From NCBI GenBank assembly GCA_910586215.1, contig CAJUGH010000020.1:15509-79508 (forward strand): DNA of 64,000 bases. Reading direction: 5' to 3'. The stretch is from an uncultured Acetatifactor sp. Its GTDB lineage: Bacteria; Bacillota; Clostridia; Lachnospirales; Lachnospiraceae. The notes under the pieces are model-generated. The model was not told the origin of the DNA. It saw only the letters and a program-made list of their open reading frames with translations, and ran no database searches. This document shows positions 50,099 through 59,493 of the stretch, piece by piece. Both the position numbers and the translations under genes were made by a program. Every line of letters begins with the position of its first letter. Within the stretch, counting starts at the first letter, position 1.

Positions 50099-51886
50099 AT
50101 GAAACAGACAAAATTTTCCCTGGTTCCGTATCTTTTAGCCTACAAATGGCACTATCTGCTGGGCATTGTCGTCCTGCTGCTGGTAGATCTGGCCAACCTC
50201 TACATCCCCCAGTACACAGGGGAAGTCATAGACGGGCTGTCCCTGGGACTGCTGGATGCCTCCGGGGTTATGTCCATCCTGTTAAAACTCCTGGCGGCCG
50301 GCCTGGTAATGACCCTGGGGCGCTTTGGCTGGCGCTACTTTATCATCGGCGCCTCCAGGGGCATTGAATACCGTATGCGCAACGACATGTTCCGGCACCT
50401 GGAGACCCTGTCTGCCCGGTACTTCAACAGCCACAAGACCGGTGACCTGATGGCACATTTCACCAATGACCTCCAGGCCGTCCGCATGGCTGTAGGCATG
50501 GCTGTGATCACCACCTTTGACGCAGTGGTCATGACCGTGATGGTGCTGGTCAAAATGGTATTTTATGTGGATTTTAAGCTGACCCTGCTGGCTTTCATTC
50601 CCCTGACCCTGGTAGCAGTGGGGTGTTATTTCTATGGCATAGAATCCAAGAAGCGCCAGACCAGGCGCCAGGCTGCTTTCTCCGGCCTGTCAGACAAGGT
50701 CCAGGAGAGCCTGGCCGGTGTCCGGTTGCTGAAGGCTTTCGTCCAGGAGGAAGCTGACTTCAAAGCCTTCGAGGCAGCCAGTGTAAACAGCATGGAGAAG
50801 AACCTTGCCGTGGTAAAACTGCGGGCTGTCTTCGGCCCTGCCCTGGATGCAGTCACTGGCATCAGCCTTCTGCTGACCCTGCTGTTCGGCGGACGCATGG
50901 TACTGGAAGGGCAGATCTCCATCGGACAGTTCGTGGCTTTCAATTCCTATATCGGCATGCTGGTGTGGCCCATGATCGCCTGTGGTGACTGTATCAACAC
51001 CTTCAGCCAGGCCTCTGCGGCCTTCCAGCGGATCTCCCTTATCTTCCAGGAAAAGGCCGATATTGTGGATCGGTACCCCGAACTGTCCGCAGACCTGGAA
51101 TCCTATGACGGTCATATCCGGGGAGAGATCTCCATCCGGGATCTGACCTTCACCTATCCGGACGGGGAACTGCCTGTGCTCTCCCATGTGAACCTCCAGG
51201 TGAAGCAGGGGGAGATGCTGGGGATCTTGGCCCGGACAGGCAGCGGGAAATCCACCCTGGCAGACCTGCTCCTCAGGGTCTACGACTGCGAGGACGGAAT
51301 GCTACTGTTGGACGGGAAGTCCATCACGGAATATCCCCTGGCCCTGCTCCACCGGGATGTGGCCTATGTGCCCCAGGAGAATTTCCTGTTCTCCGACACC
51401 CTGGAGGAAAATATCGCCTTCGGCCTGGAGGAACGCATCAGCGATCATCCGGAATTGCATGGGAGAATTGAACAGGCCTGCAAGGATGCCTGTATCCACG
51501 ACAATATCATGGATTTTCCGGACCAGTACCAGACCCTGGTGGGAGAGAGGGGGGTGACCCTCTCCGGCGGCCAGAAGCAGCGCAGTTCCATTGCCAGGGC
51601 CCTGCTGATGGATTCCCCTATCCTGATCCTGGATGACTCCCTCTCTGCGGTGGACACGGACACAGAGGAGCAGATCCTGGCAAACCTGATGCGCCTGCGC
51701 AAGGGCAAGACCACCATTATCATCGCCCACCGCATTTCTACCCTGCAGGAGGCAGACCATGTAGCGGTACTGTCCGAGGGTGTACTCACCGAATATGGCA
51801 CCCATGAGGAACTGCTGGCGAAGGAAGGCTTCTACGCCCATATCTATGAGAAGCAGCAGTTGGAACAGGAACTGGCGAACATTTAG
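50099..51886 (+). CDS. ABC exporter half-transporter, degenerate-site subunit
   Basis: A 595-residue fusion of six membrane helices (about 1-310) and an ATPase. Walker A is ARTGSGKST, the signature is LSGGQKQR, and Walker B ends ILILDDSLSAVD. The Asp in place of the catalytic Glu is typical of the BmrC/TM287-like partner in heterodimeric exporters. With the next gene, 42 bp away, it forms a heterodimer that exports drugs, lipids or peptides; substrate unknown. I chose ATG 50099 after GGGGG; an upstream extension would run into the repeat. Confidence 0.92.
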   Translation: MKQTKFSLVPYLLAYKWHYLLGIVVLLLVDLANLYIPQYTGEVIDGLSLGLLDASGVMSILLKLLAAGLVMTLGRFGWRYFIIGASRGIEYRMRNDMFRHLETLSARYFNSHKTGDLMAHFTNDLQAVRMAVGMAVITTFDAVVMTVMVLVKMVFYVDFKLTLLAFIPLTLVAVGCYFYGIESKKRQTRRQAAFSGLSDKVQESLAGVRLLKAFVQEEADFKAFEAASVNSMEKNLAVVKLRAVFGPALDAVTGISLLLTLLFGGRMVLEGQISIGQFVAFNSYIGMLVWPMIACGDCINTFSQASAAFQRISLIFQEKADIVDRYPELSADLESYDGHIRGEISIRDLTFTYPDGELPVLSHVNLQVKQGEMLGILARTGSGKSTLADLLLRVYDCEDGMLLLDGKSITEYPLALLHRDVAYVPQENFLFSDTLEENIAFGLEERISDHPELHGRIEQACKDACIHDNIMDFPDQYQTLVGERGVTLSGGQKQRSSIARALLMDSPILILDDSLSAVDTDTEEQILANLMRLRKGKTTIIIAHRISTLQEADHVAVLSEGVLTEYGTHEELLAKEGFYAHIYEKQQLEQELANI

Positions 51887-51928
51887 TTTGTGGGGATCAC
51901 GCCTATGACAGGCAGATTGTGAGGCAAT

Positions 51929-53710
51929 ATGAGTGCATTGACTGATGACAAGATAGAATCCAGCTACAAGGGAAGTGCCCTGCTGCATCTCCTTTCCTAT
52001 ATGAAACCCTACTGGCCCCAGATGGCCCTTTGCCTGTTCCTGGTGCTGGCCTTGACCGGCTTTGACTTATACCGGCCCATCCTGATCGGTGATGCCATCG
52101 ACCTGTTCAAGGAAAATGGCGATTACAGCGTGATCACGGACACCGCCATCAAATATGCCATTGTCCTGGTGTTCAGCCTGGTGTTCAATGTGTCCCAGAC
52201 CTGGCTGCTGCAGAAGACCGGCCAGCGCATCATCCTCACTGTGCGCAAGGAATTGTATCTCCATGTCCAGAGCCTGAGCAGCCGGTATTTCGACCTGACC
52301 CCGGTAGGAAAGCTTGTGACACGGATCACCAATGATGTGGAAGCCCTGGACGAGATGTATTCCGGTATCCTGGTGCGTCTCTTCCGCAATATCGTGATGA
52401 TCATCGGGCTGGCAGGGGTAATGCTGATGCTGGACTGGCGGCTGGCCCTGGTCTCCTTCATCCTGTTGCCCCTGGTGGCCGTACTCACTGTGGTCTTCCG
52501 CAAAATAGCCCGGAAGACCTACCGGATCTCCAGGACCAGGCTTACGGATATCAATACTTTCCTGTCGGAGAATATCTCCGGTATGCGCATCATCCAGATC
52601 TTCGGACGGGAAAAGCGTAAATTCGAGGAATTCAACGACAAGAACCACAAGCTCTACCGGGCCTTGTACCGGGAGATGCTGGTATTTGCCATCTTCCGCC
52701 CCTTGATATTCCTCCTTAGCACCATCTCCTTGATGATCGTGCTGGGTGTGGGCAGCCAGGATGTACTGGGCAATGTGATCTCCATCGGAACCCTTTACAT
52801 CTTCTCCCAGTACATCAAATCCTTCTTCGAACCCATCCAGGAGCTGGCGGAACAGTTCTCCACTCTTCAGTCCTCCCTGGCCTCGGCAGAGAAGATCTTC
52901 ACCATCATGGACGAGGAGCCTCTGGTGAAGGAGGCAGCAGAGCCAGTAGTGTTGCCCCGGATCCTGGGACGGATTGAATTCTCCCATGTGTGGTTTGCTT
53001 ATGATGAGGAGAACTATGTGCTCCGGGATGTGTCCTTTGTAATCGAACCGGGACAGAAAGTGGCTTTCGTAGGAGCCACAGGTGCAGGAAAATCTTCCAT
53101 ATTGAACTTAATCGGACGTTATTACGACATTCAGAAAGGAAATATCTACATAGACGGAGTGGATATCCGGCAGATCAGCAAGAGGCAGCTCCGCAGTGCC
53201 ATTGGGCAGATGCAGCAAGATGTGTTTATTTTCGAGGGAACCATAGAGAGCAATATCCGTCTCTACAACGAAGAGATCACCCTGGAAGAGATCCAGGAAG
53301 CCGCCGAGTATGTGAATGCTTCCCATTTCATTGAGAGACTCCCTCACGGCTACCAGGAACCGGTATCTGAACGCGGCTCCACCTTCTCCGCAGGGGAACG
53401 CCAGCTTCTGTCCTTTGCCAGGACCCTGGCCCACAAACCCAGCATCCTGGTAATGGATGAGGCCACGGCCAATATTGATACGGAGACAGAACTGCTGATC
53501 CAGGAAGCTTTAGAGAAACTGATGAAAGGCCGTACCACCATCATGGTGGCCCATCGTCTCTCCACCATCCAGCATGCAGACTGTATCATGGTCATGCACA
53601 AAGGCAAGATCCGGGAGCAGGGCAACCACCAGGAACTGCTGGCCCAGGATGGTATCTACAAAAAGCTGTATGAATTACAGATCCACCATGATGGGAACCG
53701 CCCTGCTTAA
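51929..53710 (+). CDS. ABC exporter half-transporter, catalytic subunit
   Basis: The 593-residue BmrD/TM288-like partner. Six membrane helices precede the ATPase with Walker A GATGAGKSS, Walker B ILVMDEATANID with a proper catalytic Glu, and the altered signature FSAGERQL. An intact Walker B here and an intact LSGGQ in the partner combine to give one active and one degenerate nucleotide site. GAGG precedes the ATG. Its 3' end overlaps the convergent PHP gene by 36 bp. Confidence 0.93.
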   Translation: MSALTDDKIESSYKGSALLHLLSYMKPYWPQMALCLFLVLALTGFDLYRPILIGDAIDLFKENGDYSVITDTAIKYAIVLVFSLVFNVSQTWLLQKTGQRIILTVRKELYLHVQSLSSRYFDLTPVGKLVTRITNDVEALDEMYSGILVRLFRNIVMIIGLAGVMLMLDWRLALVSFILLPLVAVLTVVFRKIARKTYRISRTRLTDINTFLSENISGMRIIQIFGREKRKFEEFNDKNHKLYRALYREMLVFAIFRPLIFLLSTISLMIVLGVGSQDVLGNVISIGTLYIFSQYIKSFFEPIQELAEQFSTLQSSLASAEKIFTIMDEEPLVKEAAEPVVLPRILGRIEFSHVWFAYDEENYVLRDVSFVIEPGQKVAFVGATGAGKSSILNLIGRYYDIQKGNIYIDGVDIRQISKRQLRSAIGQMQQDVFIFEGTIESNIRLYNEEITLEEIQEAAEYVNASHFIERLPHGYQEPVSERGSTFSAGERQLLSFARTLAHKPSILVMDEATANIDTETELLIQEALEKLMKGRTTIMVAHRLSTIQHADCIMVMHKGKIREQGNHQELLAQDGIYKKLYELQIHHDGNRPA

Positions 53711-54430
53711 GGCATCCTGCCTGTCATCGCCTCCGTTGAGCAATGCCACTGCTTCCCTGTTTTGCACCGCCTGGATGAAATCATGGATATCTGTCAGTTT
53801 CCGGGAAAATACCATGCCGCCATAGAGCATACAGGTCAGATGCTGGTCGGAACCGGATGTAACAGGAAGGTGATATTCCCTAGCATAGTCCTCTGCCATC
53901 CTGTTATACTCCGGGTGCCCCAGACAGTGGATCTTTGTATCGGCGTTGCTTACATTGATAGATTCCACGCCGTCCACGTACTCCGGAAACAGGCGCACTT
54001 TCTCAATATAATGGGCCTGCCTGTAGGGATGGGCATGTATGACCATCCCGCCATCTGCGCGTACCAGCGCATACTGTTCCGCAATGGACGCATCCCGGAT
54101 CTCCGGATGGGCCAGCAGCCACTCCTTATCCAGGCCATACACCAGGAAATCATTCCCCTGGTAGGTAGATTCCCAGGCGAAAAACACCTGGAGTCCCAGT
54201 TTTTCTCCCTCTGCCCTGGCATGTTCATAGCCCAGGCAGAATTGTTCTACCCAGTCCTCCCAGGGCAGATTCCTGTCCACTGTCGTATTCCCATAGTAAA
54301 AATGATCCGATACGATCATGCCCGTATAACCCCCTGCCGCGTAGGCCCTGGCCATCCGGGCACCAGTGGCATGGGCGCAGGCACTGCCCTCGCTGGTATG
54401 TACATGTGTCTCATACAGATATCTGTTCAT
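53675..54430 (-). CDS. PHP-domain phosphoesterase
   Basis: A 251-residue metal-dependent phosphoesterase of the PHP superfamily. YETHVHTSEGSACAHATG has the first HxH. GMIVSDHFYYGN, FFAWESTYQGNDFLVYG, VIHAHPYRQAHY and TSGSDQH provide further metal ligands. The substrate is unknown; DNA polymerase and histidinol-phosphatase relatives are less similar. The ATG overlaps the esterase stop (ATGA), so they are translationally coupled. Its 3' end overlaps the ABC exporter gene tail to tail. Confidence 0.85.
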   Translation of the reverse strand: MNRYLYETHVHTSEGSACAHATGARMARAYAAGGYTGMIVSDHFYYGNTTVDRNLPWEDWVEQFCLGYEHARAEGEKLGLQVFFAWESTYQGNDFLVYGLDKEWLLAHPEIRDASIAEQYALVRADGGMVIHAHPYRQAHYIEKVRLFPEYVDGVESINVSNADTKIHCLGHPEYNRMAEDYAREYHLPVTSGSDQHLTCMLYGGMVFSRKLTDIHDFIQAVQNREAVALLNGGDDRQDALSRAVPIMVDL

Positions 54431-56067
54431 TCCCTCAGATCCACCTCCACTACCTTGCTGGCATGGCTCTCCCTGCCATTTCCATACACAGCCGTCACAT
54501 AATACTGCCACAGGCTCCCTTCCCTGGCAGTAAACGGCAGGGTTGCAAATCTCTCTTTCTCTTCCCTGGTCACTTCCCGCACCAGCTCATAAGTCAGATC
54601 TGTTTCCCTCTTGGCATAGATATGGTAATGATCTGCCCCGGTCACCGGATTCCAGTTCAGCAGAAAGCTGCCCTGGCCATTTTCCACAGAAACCTCCTGG
54701 GCCACAAATCCTGTCACACTGTCTGCCGCCTTCACCCTGGTCCTGCCGCTTTCGTCCAGGAACTTTGCCGGCTTTGGAATCTGCTCCACAGGCCTGGGCG
54801 CCACCAGTTCCTGCAATCCTGCCAGTGCATCATCTACCCTGTACTCTGCAATCAGCTGCGCCACCATGTTGGCATAAACCTTTGCCCCATACTCCTGGAG
54901 ATGGGCCTTGTCCGACACGCCACCGCTGTAAGTCCCCTCCGGGTACTCCCCTTCCTCCAGCCACAGATAGATCCCTTTGCTCTCCTCCAGGCCCACCTCA
55001 TTCAGATAAGCCGTACTTCTGGCTCCCAGATCCAGCAGCGGGATCCCCTGGGTCCTGGCCACCTGGCACATCTGCTCCCTGTAAGGAGCAAAGCTCATGG
55101 GGATCACACCCTTTTCATCCGGCACACGCATGGCCACTGGCGTGACCAGCACACACTGGACCTTCCGGCGGCGGCAGGCATCCAGATACCGCTGTAGGAA
55201 CCAGGGGAATTCCTCCGGGTCAATGTAGCGGTTAGGGCGGATAGCCGTGGCATCATTGTGGGCAAACTGGATAAACATATAATCCCCAGGCCGGATCTGT
55301 TCCAGTACCTGGTCCAGCTTCCCCTCATCATAAAAGGAGCGGGCACTTCTGCCGCCAATGGCCCGGTTTTCGATCACCAGCCCTGGCAGTTCGTAGGTGC
55401 GGGCAATATTGGGGTATGTACACTGCCTGGCAGGATATTCCCGGTATGCCTCCGCCCCCTGGAAGCATTCATACAGTACCTGTCCCCATCCTGTCTGGGG
55501 ATAAAACTGCCGCTCATAGCTCTGTACGGTGGAGTCAGATACCAGGTAAATGGTAGGCTTCTCTCCCTTTTCCTTCTCCGGCAGGAGTGCCAGGGAGACA
55601 TCCCTCACATAGATATTCCCTTCCTTTACCTGGCTGTCCATTTCCTCCATCTTCCCCAGGGAAAATGTCAGGACAAAGAGTCCGTCTGTCATGCAGGCCG
55701 TAAAGCGCTCCTCCCGCTCTTCCCCGGGTGCCACTGTGATGCCATCTTTTTTCACCACCCCATTGACACGGATATGACAGCTGTAGACAGCCTGTGTGGG
55801 ATTGCACAGAACCACCTTTACCTGGTAGTTGCTGCCAGGCAGCGTGGTCACAAACCGGGTGGTCTCTTCATAGTCATAGATGCCGAAGCCGGTCTCCTCG
55901 ATCTCCCGCCAGACCCGGCTGTGAAGGGACAGGTACTTCCCGCTTTCGTCTGCTTCCGGTTCCCCAGCCGGACAGATCCGGGCTGTCCTGGGATAGTACA
56001 CACCCTCCCGCCAGCCAGAGGCTGCTTCCCTGTATGTGATCTCTTCATATTGAAAATCCGGATACAT
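54427..56067 (-). CDS. SGNH-hydrolase, rhamnogalacturonan acetylesterase-like
   Basis: A 546-residue cytoplasmic esterase. An N-terminal beta domain (about 1-165), perhaps carbohydrate-binding, precedes the SGNH core. Block I is IYLVSDSTVQSY with the nucleophile Ser. ENRAIGGRSARSF and FIQFAHNDA supply the Gly and Asn, and DKAHLQEYGAKVY the Asp/His pair. A C-terminal Fn3-like domain starts near GSFLLNWNPVTGADHYHIYA. The family removes acetyl groups from rhamnogalacturonan (pectin). Lack of a signal peptide suggests it acts on imported oligosaccharides. Confidence 0.86.
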   Translation of the reverse strand: MYPDFQYEEITYREAASGWREGVYYPRTARICPAGEPEADESGKYLSLHSRVWREIEETGFGIYDYEETTRFVTTLPGSNYQVKVVLCNPTQAVYSCHIRVNGVVKKDGITVAPGEEREERFTACMTDGLFVLTFSLGKMEEMDSQVKEGNIYVRDVSLALLPEKEKGEKPTIYLVSDSTVQSYERQFYPQTGWGQVLYECFQGAEAYREYPARQCTYPNIARTYELPGLVIENRAIGGRSARSFYDEGKLDQVLEQIRPGDYMFIQFAHNDATAIRPNRYIDPEEFPWFLQRYLDACRRRKVQCVLVTPVAMRVPDEKGVIPMSFAPYREQMCQVARTQGIPLLDLGARSTAYLNEVGLEESKGIYLWLEEGEYPEGTYSGGVSDKAHLQEYGAKVYANMVAQLIAEYRVDDALAGLQELVAPRPVEQIPKPAKFLDESGRTRVKAADSVTGFVAQEVSVENGQGSFLLNWNPVTGADHYHIYAKRETDLTYELVREVTREEKERFATLPFTAREGSLWQYYVTAVYGNGRESHASKVVEVDLRE

Positions 56068-56164
56068 GCCATTTCCTCCTGCCCAATCCTGTATTCTGAT
56101 TCCCGTCCTATGGTTTTATACCCCTTTTACATGTCTTTGGCTGCCCTTCCAGTCAGCATCCCAT

Positions 56165-57880
56165 CTACCGGGACACCTCCACCTTCACCAGTTCCCGGCA
56201 CCGGTTCAGTGTGGCATAGATCTCCTGCTTCCGGGGCATGGCCAGGTTGCCGGGAATATCCCCTCCACAGAACGCGGCAAATCCCTTCTCTCCCATTCCC
56301 CGCACCAGGTACTCCACTGCCTCCTGCAGGGTACGTCTTCCGTCAAACACCTGTAATTTCATATGTTTCAAGATATGTGACAAGGCTGTCAGCTGCTCGG
56401 AATCTGCGAGCTGCTCCACATACCGCAGGTCCACGGTCTCCCGGTTGATGGAGAAGCCGTCCCTGCCCATGGTCTTCATCTTGATCCGGTCATCTCTGGC
56501 AAAAGCGGCATCCCGGCGCACCACCCGCTTCCAGTTGGGAGCCTGTGCCTTCCGGGCCTCCTCCAGCACCAGGGGGAAACGTTCTGCCTCCTTTTTCGCC
56601 AGTTCTGTGATCTCCACGGGCTGGTACTTGTTCATCTGCACCACGCAGTCGGCCTTGTGGAAATAGGATCCGGAGCTGCCTGCCACCAGGATGGTGGAGA
56701 TCCCCCATGTGTCGTAGAGTTCCCGTACCCTGTCAATAAAAGGAATGATCGGCTCCACATCCCTGCTGACCACCCGTTGCATCAGTTCGTCCCGGATCAT
56801 GAAATTGGTGGCACTGGTATCCTCGTCAATCAGCAGCACCCCGGCTCCCATCTCCATGGCCTCCACGGTGGCTGCTGCCTGGGAAGTACTGCCGCTGGCG
56901 TCCTCAGTGGAGAAGCAGGAGGTGTCCCTGCCATTCGGCAGGTTGCGGATGAACATGGAGATATCCGTGCCCTGGATGCTGCGTCCGTCCTCGGCCCGCA
57001 GTTTCATGGCACTGTCATCCGTGATCACATATTCCCTGCCGTCACCGGCAATGTGGTTATAAACCCCCAGTTCCAGGGCTTCCAGCAGGGTGGATTTCCC
57101 GTGGTAGCCGCCGCCTACGATCAAGGTTATGCCCTTTTGGATGCCCATCCCTTTCAAAGGTCCATGATGAGGGAGATCCAGGGTCACTTCCATGGATGCC
57201 GGGGTGCGGAATGGAATCCCTTCCCGCATGGGCAGAGAGGAGACACCGGATTTCCTGGGCAGAATGGCGCCATCTGCCACAAAGGCAGCCAGTCCCCTTG
57301 TGGGAAGCTGCTCCCGGATATACTGTTGGTCGTCTGCCAGATACAACACTCCCTCCAGAACCTCCTTCTTACAGGAGGATGCCAGCAGGGTCTGCCGCAC
57401 ACACACTGGCAGGAAGTCAAACAGGATCTTCACCAGCTCCCCGGAATTGATGGTCCTGCCGTTGGCCGGGAATCCCACTTCCATGCGGATGGTAATGTCC
57501 CCACTTGCAGGTTCCACTGTACAGGCACTGCGCTCTAAGATCTCCTGTCCGGGCTGGCTCACTCCCAGTAGACCACTCTTGCCAGAGCCTTTGGCCTTGA
57601 AGGAATAATCCTTGACCTTGGCCGCCATGCGCCTTAGCAGATAGTCCTGGAAGGCAATGCGCCTGTGTTTCGTCTCATAGCATCCCTTGTCAAAGGCTGC
57701 CGTCCGGCCTGCCACCAGGATGCTGACCTTGGAGGGCGCCGCAAAAGGATCCCCCTGGACATGGTCAATGGATAAAATGTATTGTCCAAACTGGTATTTG
57801 CCCCGGGTGTCCTTGTAAGCCGGGTAACTTTTGTGGTCAATCTGCCGAAGCAGGGTCTGTAATTCTGCTGATGATTTCAT
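56165..57880 (-). CDS. Predicted ABC-class ATPase (PF09818)
   Basis: A 571-residue protein of the family of predicted ABC-class P-loop ATPases. TLIVGGGYHGKSTLLEALEL carries the Walker A (GGGYHGKST), GAGVLLIDEDTSATNFMIRD the Walker B and a family-specific segment, and SSGSYFHKADCVVQMN the C-terminal part. No membrane domain. The role of the family is unknown; nucleic-acid-related work has been proposed. Start at 57880 because GGGAGG lies 6 nt upstream. Confidence 0.88.
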   Translation of the reverse strand: MKSSAELQTLLRQIDHKSYPAYKDTRGKYQFGQYILSIDHVQGDPFAAPSKVSILVAGRTAAFDKGCYETKHRRIAFQDYLLRRMAAKVKDYSFKAKGSGKSGLLGVSQPGQEILERSACTVEPASGDITIRMEVGFPANGRTINSGELVKILFDFLPVCVRQTLLASSCKKEVLEGVLYLADDQQYIREQLPTRGLAAFVADGAILPRKSGVSSLPMREGIPFRTPASMEVTLDLPHHGPLKGMGIQKGITLIVGGGYHGKSTLLEALELGVYNHIAGDGREYVITDDSAMKLRAEDGRSIQGTDISMFIRNLPNGRDTSCFSTEDASGSTSQAAATVEAMEMGAGVLLIDEDTSATNFMIRDELMQRVVSRDVEPIIPFIDRVRELYDTWGISTILVAGSSGSYFHKADCVVQMNKYQPVEITELAKKEAERFPLVLEEARKAQAPNWKRVVRRDAAFARDDRIKMKTMGRDGFSINRETVDLRYVEQLADSEQLTALSHILKHMKLQVFDGRRTLQEAVEYLVRGMGEKGFAAFCGGDIPGNLAMPRKQEIYATLNRCRELVKVEVSR

Positions 57881-58052
57881 TTGATACCTCCCTGGACGCC
57901 TGTAGGCGCCCACTATTCCATCATTATAATCCTCTTCCTGTAGGCGCGTCAACCCAGGCCGCATGGTGTCGTAGGTATGTAAAGCATTTCATTTAGCCCC
58001 GGTCCCTGTTTTCTTTTCTTCATGTTACCTTCCCCATTCTTTTCCTGTCTCC

Positions 58053-58507
58053 TCAGTTCCTCTCCCCCAGATAGACCCCCACACGGCTCTCCAGATGGTC
58101 GATTACCATGTCCTCTGTAATGGCGCCAGAGAAATACTGCTCCAGTTCTTCGAACATAATGCTCCTTAGTTCCACCGGGAAATATTTCAACGGCCTGGCT
58201 GTGGCAATCATATCCAGCAGGGTCTTCCTGTCCCGTTCTATATCCAGGTCATCCCCAAGGGTGATGCCATCGAAGCCTGCCACATGAACCATTGTATCTG
58301 CATTCATGGCAGCAATCTGCTCCTCCAGCACATCCCTGCGCACACTCAGGCCAAAGTTCAAATCCTTCGCGGCCTGGGACTGTCCCTCATAGGAGAGACA
58401 CAGACTGATAAAAGCAGCCGCCACTTCCTTCTCCTGCTCTGTGGCCGTCCTGCGGACCGCCAGGGGGCTGCCGCCGCTCTCCAGAAAATGGGTGGCTCCA
58501 TCCTTCA
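58053..58507 (-). pseudogene. Duplicated C-terminal fragment of the 61-63 kb lipoprotein gene
   Basis: Over about 455 bp this matches 61022-61475 with few changes. It encodes the last 150 or so residues: GGSPLAVRRTAT, EVAAAFISLCLSYEGQSQAA, DIERDRKTLLDMIATARPLK and DHLESRVGVYLGERN. The match stops abruptly at about 58507, in the middle of what should be GSTHFLESGG. No start or signal remains. A long ORF from an internal ATG is possible but probably not a real gene. Confidence 0.8.
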
Positions 58508-58532
58508 GTCTTCTTTCTTTTCATACCAAACG

Positions 58533-59021
58533 TCATACCTCCATTGAATATAAAGCCATAGATCTTCCATTGTCATAATCCAGGATGTCCACGATTTTAT
58601 AGCCAGCGTCCAGATAAATCTCCTTCACCACTTCTTCATCCAGTCCTGTGTCCAGACGTATATACCGGATGCCACGCTTGCGGCACTCTGACTTGATTGC
58701 CTCTGTGACAAGCTTTGTCATACCCATCCCGGCAAAGTTGCGGCGCACACAGAATTTATGTAAATAAGCGGCTTCATATTTTTGTGCATTGGGCCAGTAG
58801 TCTGCATCTGTCCATTGGAGAATAAAGGCACAGGCAATTTCGCCGTCAATCGTTCCAATGCAGAAATTCTCCGGTTGCGCATCAAGTGTAATCAGTTCTT
58901 CCATTGTCAGCCATTCATCGGGCCAAACCCGGTATCCTTGTTCCCGTCCCCAGGCTGCAACCTCGCGCATCACTGAAATTGCGGTTTTCACTTCACCAAA
59001 ACGAATCTCTAATTTGTTCAT
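58533..59021 (-). CDS. GNAT-family N-acetyltransferase
   Basis: A 162-residue acetyltransferase. EIACAFILQWTDADYWPNAQ and KYEAAYLHKFCVRRNFAGMG are the core strand and the acetyl-CoA loop (R.NFAGMG). RGIRYIRLDTGLDEEVVKEI and YLDAGYKIVDILDY give the end of the fold. The substrate is unknown. ATG 59021 is chosen because AAGGGAA precedes it. The gene lies between the duplicated lipoprotein fragment and the repeat-rich Rpn region. Confidence 0.84.
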   Translation of the reverse strand: MNKLEIRFGEVKTAISVMREVAAWGREQGYRVWPDEWLTMEELITLDAQPENFCIGTIDGEIACAFILQWTDADYWPNAQKYEAAYLHKFCVRRNFAGMGMTKLVTEAIKSECRKRGIRYIRLDTGLDEEVVKEIYLDAGYKIVDILDYDNGRSMALYSMEV

Positions 59022-59211
59022 TTCCCTTGTCCCCATACAGCAACAAATACCCGGCATACTTCATCCACATACTTCTTTTGAGGCTCTATTAAAATAATTT
59101 CATCCATCCCGGTACCTCCGTAAATTCTGTTTTTATATACCCGAATTATAAAGCATATGCCTACCTCCTGCAATTCCTATTTATAGCAGCGTGGCAGAAG
59201 TAAGATTGCAT

Positions 59212-59345
59212 GTTACTGTTCACTCAATACTGCCGCCAGGTGTTTTCACGTGTTCTTTGCGTGGCAAACCAGGAGACTGCGTACGCGAAGTCGCTGTTCT
59301 TGCGATTTCTGCTCATCTGTTGCTGTGAACGGAGTGAACAGCAAC
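59212..59345. repeat. Complete GTTACTGTTCAC...GTGAACAGCAAC element (134 bp)
   Basis: The only copy with both ends in place. The left end is GTTACTGTTCACTC; the right end reads, on the other strand, GTTGCTGTTCACTC, so terminal inverted repeats are 14 bp with one mismatch. The centre carries CCAGGTGTTTTCACGTG and a TACGCGAAGTCGC block. It encodes nothing. Size and structure are those of a MITE. Confidence 0.8.
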
Positions 59346-59493
59346 ACTTTTCCGACTTTGCAGTTCAAAGCAACGTGATGCACATGAAAAGTAACAAGCA
59401 AGCAGACAGAAAACCCGAAGGATTTTAAAAGACTATTGAGAAAAACTCTTTTTCAGCGTATACTATTATCAGTGGAAGAAAGGAATTTTTATC

